The translations under genes and the position numbers were made by a program. The notes under the pieces were generated by a model. The model made no database searches, had not been told where the DNA came from, and saw nothing but the letters and a program-made list of their open reading frames with translations. 10,443 bases of DNA, from NCBI GenBank assembly GCA_002714745.1, contig PAYF01000025.1, forward strand, positions 5,195-15,637, read 5' to 3'. How positions within the stretch are numbered: the stretch's first letter is position 1; every line of letters starts with the position of its first letter. Below, in pieces: positions 9,011 to 10,443 of the stretch. Source of the DNA: Methanobacteriota archaeon (GTDB lineage Archaea; Thermoplasmatota; Poseidoniia; Poseidoniales; Thalassarchaeaceae).

Positions 9011-9756
9011 CTGAGTCAGGCGGAGACGACTTTGAGGACTACAGTGCAATGGAACTGTGGTTGCACGATCTCTCTGTAGACCCGGCCACTAGGATAGCCG
9101 GAGGGCTGATGATTTTCGTCGGAAGCCTTCTTGGGCTACTGTTGGGGGTCGCTCTGATTTCTGCGAATGTTGGAGAGATTCTGTCTGGCCAGTTAGATGG
9201 CTCCGATGGTGTTGCAGATGTCAATGGCATAGTGAGCACAGCACTGCAAGACAGCGGCACGGGGGGTGAGCCGGCAGAGGGAGTTTCAGTCTCAATCATT
9301 GATTCGGAAGGCCTAGTGGTAGGTATAGATGAGACCGACTCAGGAGGACGATTCTCAGTCAAGGATATTCCCAGAAGGACCTCGACTCTATTGGTCGAGC
9401 ATCCAGACAATCGGACTGTCGAAATCACTCTGGTACCGGGAGACCATGCCCAGATTTCCGTTACACTGACTCCGGGCGACGGAGTGGATCAAATCGATAT
9501 GTCGGGAGAGAGTCACCTTGCCGAATCGGTACTAATTGGCTCTGCAATCGCCGCCATGACTCTGCTAGCCGGCTTAGCAGGAATGGTCGGTGGCTTGGAG
9601 GCTTACAGAGGAGATCGCTACCGCAAGACGTGGTGGCTTGCTTTCTTCGGCCTATGGAGCAGAGGAATGCTGTTTGTTGGCCCCCTGCTGATTCTAATAG
9701 GAATAGGAATGGTGAACCTGTCCAAGGATCAGTTCACTGATTACACAAGGGAATAG
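9007..9756 (+). CDS. Three-helix membrane protein with an exposed carboxypeptidase-regulatory-like domain
   Basis: The product has 249 residues and no function I can name. Layout: an acidic cytoplasmic N-terminus (1-29); membrane helix 1 (~30-53); an exterior beta-sandwich domain (~68-156) with GIVSTAL, EGVSVSIID, the TDSGGRFSVKDIP signature, and a final strand AQISVTLTPG, which matches the carboxypeptidase-regulatory-like or CNA-B-like pattern; helix 2 (~173-196); a short positively charged inside loop (RGDRYRK); and helix 3 (~208-237) with the C-terminus outside. Such domains usually act in adhesion or as structural modules of surface proteins. The start overlaps the cyclotransferase stop by 4 bases, so the two are co-translated and may act together in the envelope. 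The stop TAG overlaps the ribosome-binding site of the kinase gene. Confidence 0.82.
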   Translation: MTESGGDDFEDYSAMELWLHDLSVDPATRIAGGLMIFVGSLLGLLLGVALISANVGEILSGQLDGSDGVADVNGIVSTALQDSGTGGEPAEGVSVSIIDSEGLVVGIDETDSGGRFSVKDIPRRTSTLLVEHPDNRTVEITLVPGDHAQISVTLTPGDGVDQIDMSGESHLAESVLIGSAIAAMTLLAGLAGMVGGLEAYRGDRYRKTWWLAFFGLWSRGMLFVGPLLILIGIGMVNLSKDQFTDYTRE

Positions 9757-9763
9757 GGGAGGT
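9756..9763 (+). promoter_or_regulatory. Strong Shine-Dalgarno site setting the GTG start of the kinase
   Basis: GGGGAGGT overlaps the last base of the preceding stop codon and ends 5 bases before the GTG at 9769. It is one of the best matches in the window and fixes the start at that GTG, directly in front of the first strand YLITIEGGDGSGKG. No ATG exists at an equivalent position. Confidence 0.75.
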
Positions 9764-9768
9764 CTTCC

Positions 9769-10443
9769 GTGTATCTAATCACTATAGAAGGCGGAGATGG
9801 TAGTGGCAAGGGGTTGGCCACGAAGGTAGTATCCGAGGTCCTGCGGAAGGAATTCTCATTCACTTCTGTAGAAGTTACAGGTGAGCCTAGGAGAGAGCAT
9901 CCCCTGGGTAGATTGGCAATCGATGCAGTACGCAAGAGGAAGATATCCCCCGAAGAGGAGGCCGGACTCTTCGCCGCTGATCGAGTTGACCATTCTCATG
10001 GCTGGATTCTTCCAAGACTCGAGGAAGGAAGGGCGGTTGTCAGTGAGAGGAACATACACTCTTCGCTTGTGTATCAGGGAATCGTTGGTGGATCCGGAGT
10101 CGAACGGGTCGCGAACATGAACTCAGCAGCTCTAGTGCCCGACCTGTGCATCTGGGTCGACTGCGATCCCGAGGTGGCCATGAAGAGAATCAGAAGTGGT
10201 ACTCTAAGATCACTTAGCAACAAAGAGGAGTACTTCGAGACGACCGAACTCCAAATAAGAATCAGACAGGGCTACTCATCACTTCTCTCAGGGGAGATTG
10301 AGATGCCAACTCCTTTCGACATGGGGGCTTTAATCGGCCCCATTCTAAATGAGGGCACGGAGGCCGAGTTCAGAGCAGAACTTACTCGCAGGATTCGTAG
10401 ATTCATCCACAATCGCCATACTCCTTTGAACGTTGATGTGGAA
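9769..10443 (+). CDS. tmk: Thymidylate-kinase-like protein (dTMP kinase), 3' end outside the window
   Basis: dTMP kinase makes dTDP from dTMP and ATP for DNA synthesis. From the GTG start, 225 codons are open to the window end, already at or beyond the usual family length of about 200-215. Recognisable blocks: P-loop IEGGDGSGKG (6-15); VEVTGEPRREHPLG (34-47), the dTMP-site E-P motif; LFAADRVDHSHGWILP (67-82); VVSERNIHSSLVYQG (90-104), corresponding to the DRY block; WVDCDPEVAMKRI (129-141), a typical strand and helix before the LID; and an Arg/Ser LID segment to about 156. Odd features: the residue after the P-loop lysine is Gly where Ser or Thr normally binds magnesium, and DRY is replaced by ERN. 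These suggest a divergent lineage-specific enzyme or a related nucleotide kinase. It follows the membrane-protein gene by 12 bases and is probably in the same transcript. Confidence 0.82.
   Translation, partial: MYLITIEGGDGSGKGLATKVVSEVLRKEFSFTSVEVTGEPRREHPLGRLAIDAVRKRKISPEEEAGLFAADRVDHSHGWILPRLEEGRAVVSERNIHSSLVYQGIVGGSGVERVANMNSAALVPDLCIWVDCDPEVAMKRIRSGTLRSLSNKEEYFETTELQIRIRQGYSSLLSGEIEMPTPFDMGALIGPILNEGTEAEFRAELTRRIRRFIHNRHTPLNVDVE

Overview
The window looks like an archaeal chromosome fragment, most likely from a planktonic Poseidoniia (Marine Group II) or closely related euryarchaeon. This rests on gene content and not on a marker phylogeny. The clues are: a bacterial-type DNA gyrase B next to archaeal-looking AT-rich TATA elements; a lone type I dehydroquinate dehydratase; a very large acidic surface protein with a signal peptide, an HExxH metalloprotease domain, several PKD-type repeats, DxDGD-type loops and a C-terminal membrane anchor; a small membrane protein with a carboxypeptidase-regulatory-like domain; and a divergent thymidylate kinase. 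Gene density is very high (stop/stop abutment, a 4-base ATGA overlap, 2- and 12-base gaps). I see no tRNA, rRNA, CRISPR array or insertion sequence, and no non-coding stretch longer than about 190 bases.

Layout, left to right. (1) gyrB on the minus strand, running off the left edge with only the last few codons probably missing. (2) A divergent control region of about 186 bases holding three inverted repeats, including a perfect 22-base palindrome. (3) aroD on the plus strand. Its stop codon directly touches the stop codon of (4) a minus-strand two-gene unit: a 1368-residue M30-like metalloprotease/PKD surface protein, followed after 2 bases by a 300-residue exported, membrane-anchored protein whose Shine-Dalgarno sequence lies inside the last codons of the protease gene. 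(5) A compact divergent promoter. (6) A plus-strand three-gene unit: a membrane-anchored glutamine cyclotransferase, a three-helix membrane protein with an exposed beta-sandwich domain, and a thymidylate-kinase-like gene that is still open at the right edge.

How the genes may work together. Genes 4 and 6 share one promoter region and mostly encode envelope or extracellular proteins, so protein degradation at the cell surface and N-terminal pyroglutamate formation may be expressed together; this is inference. The predicted mature N-terminus of the cyclotransferase is itself a glutamine, so it could cap itself. gyrB, aroD and tmk are housekeeping genes. The tmk product is unusual in lacking the Ser/Thr of the Walker A motif and in having SERN where DRY is usual. 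The points most worth a second look are the perfect palindrome before aroD, the hairpin before gyrB, the altered nucleotide-binding motifs of the kinase, the membrane anchor and mature N-terminal Gln of the cyclotransferase, and the protease/PKD surface protein with its partner.
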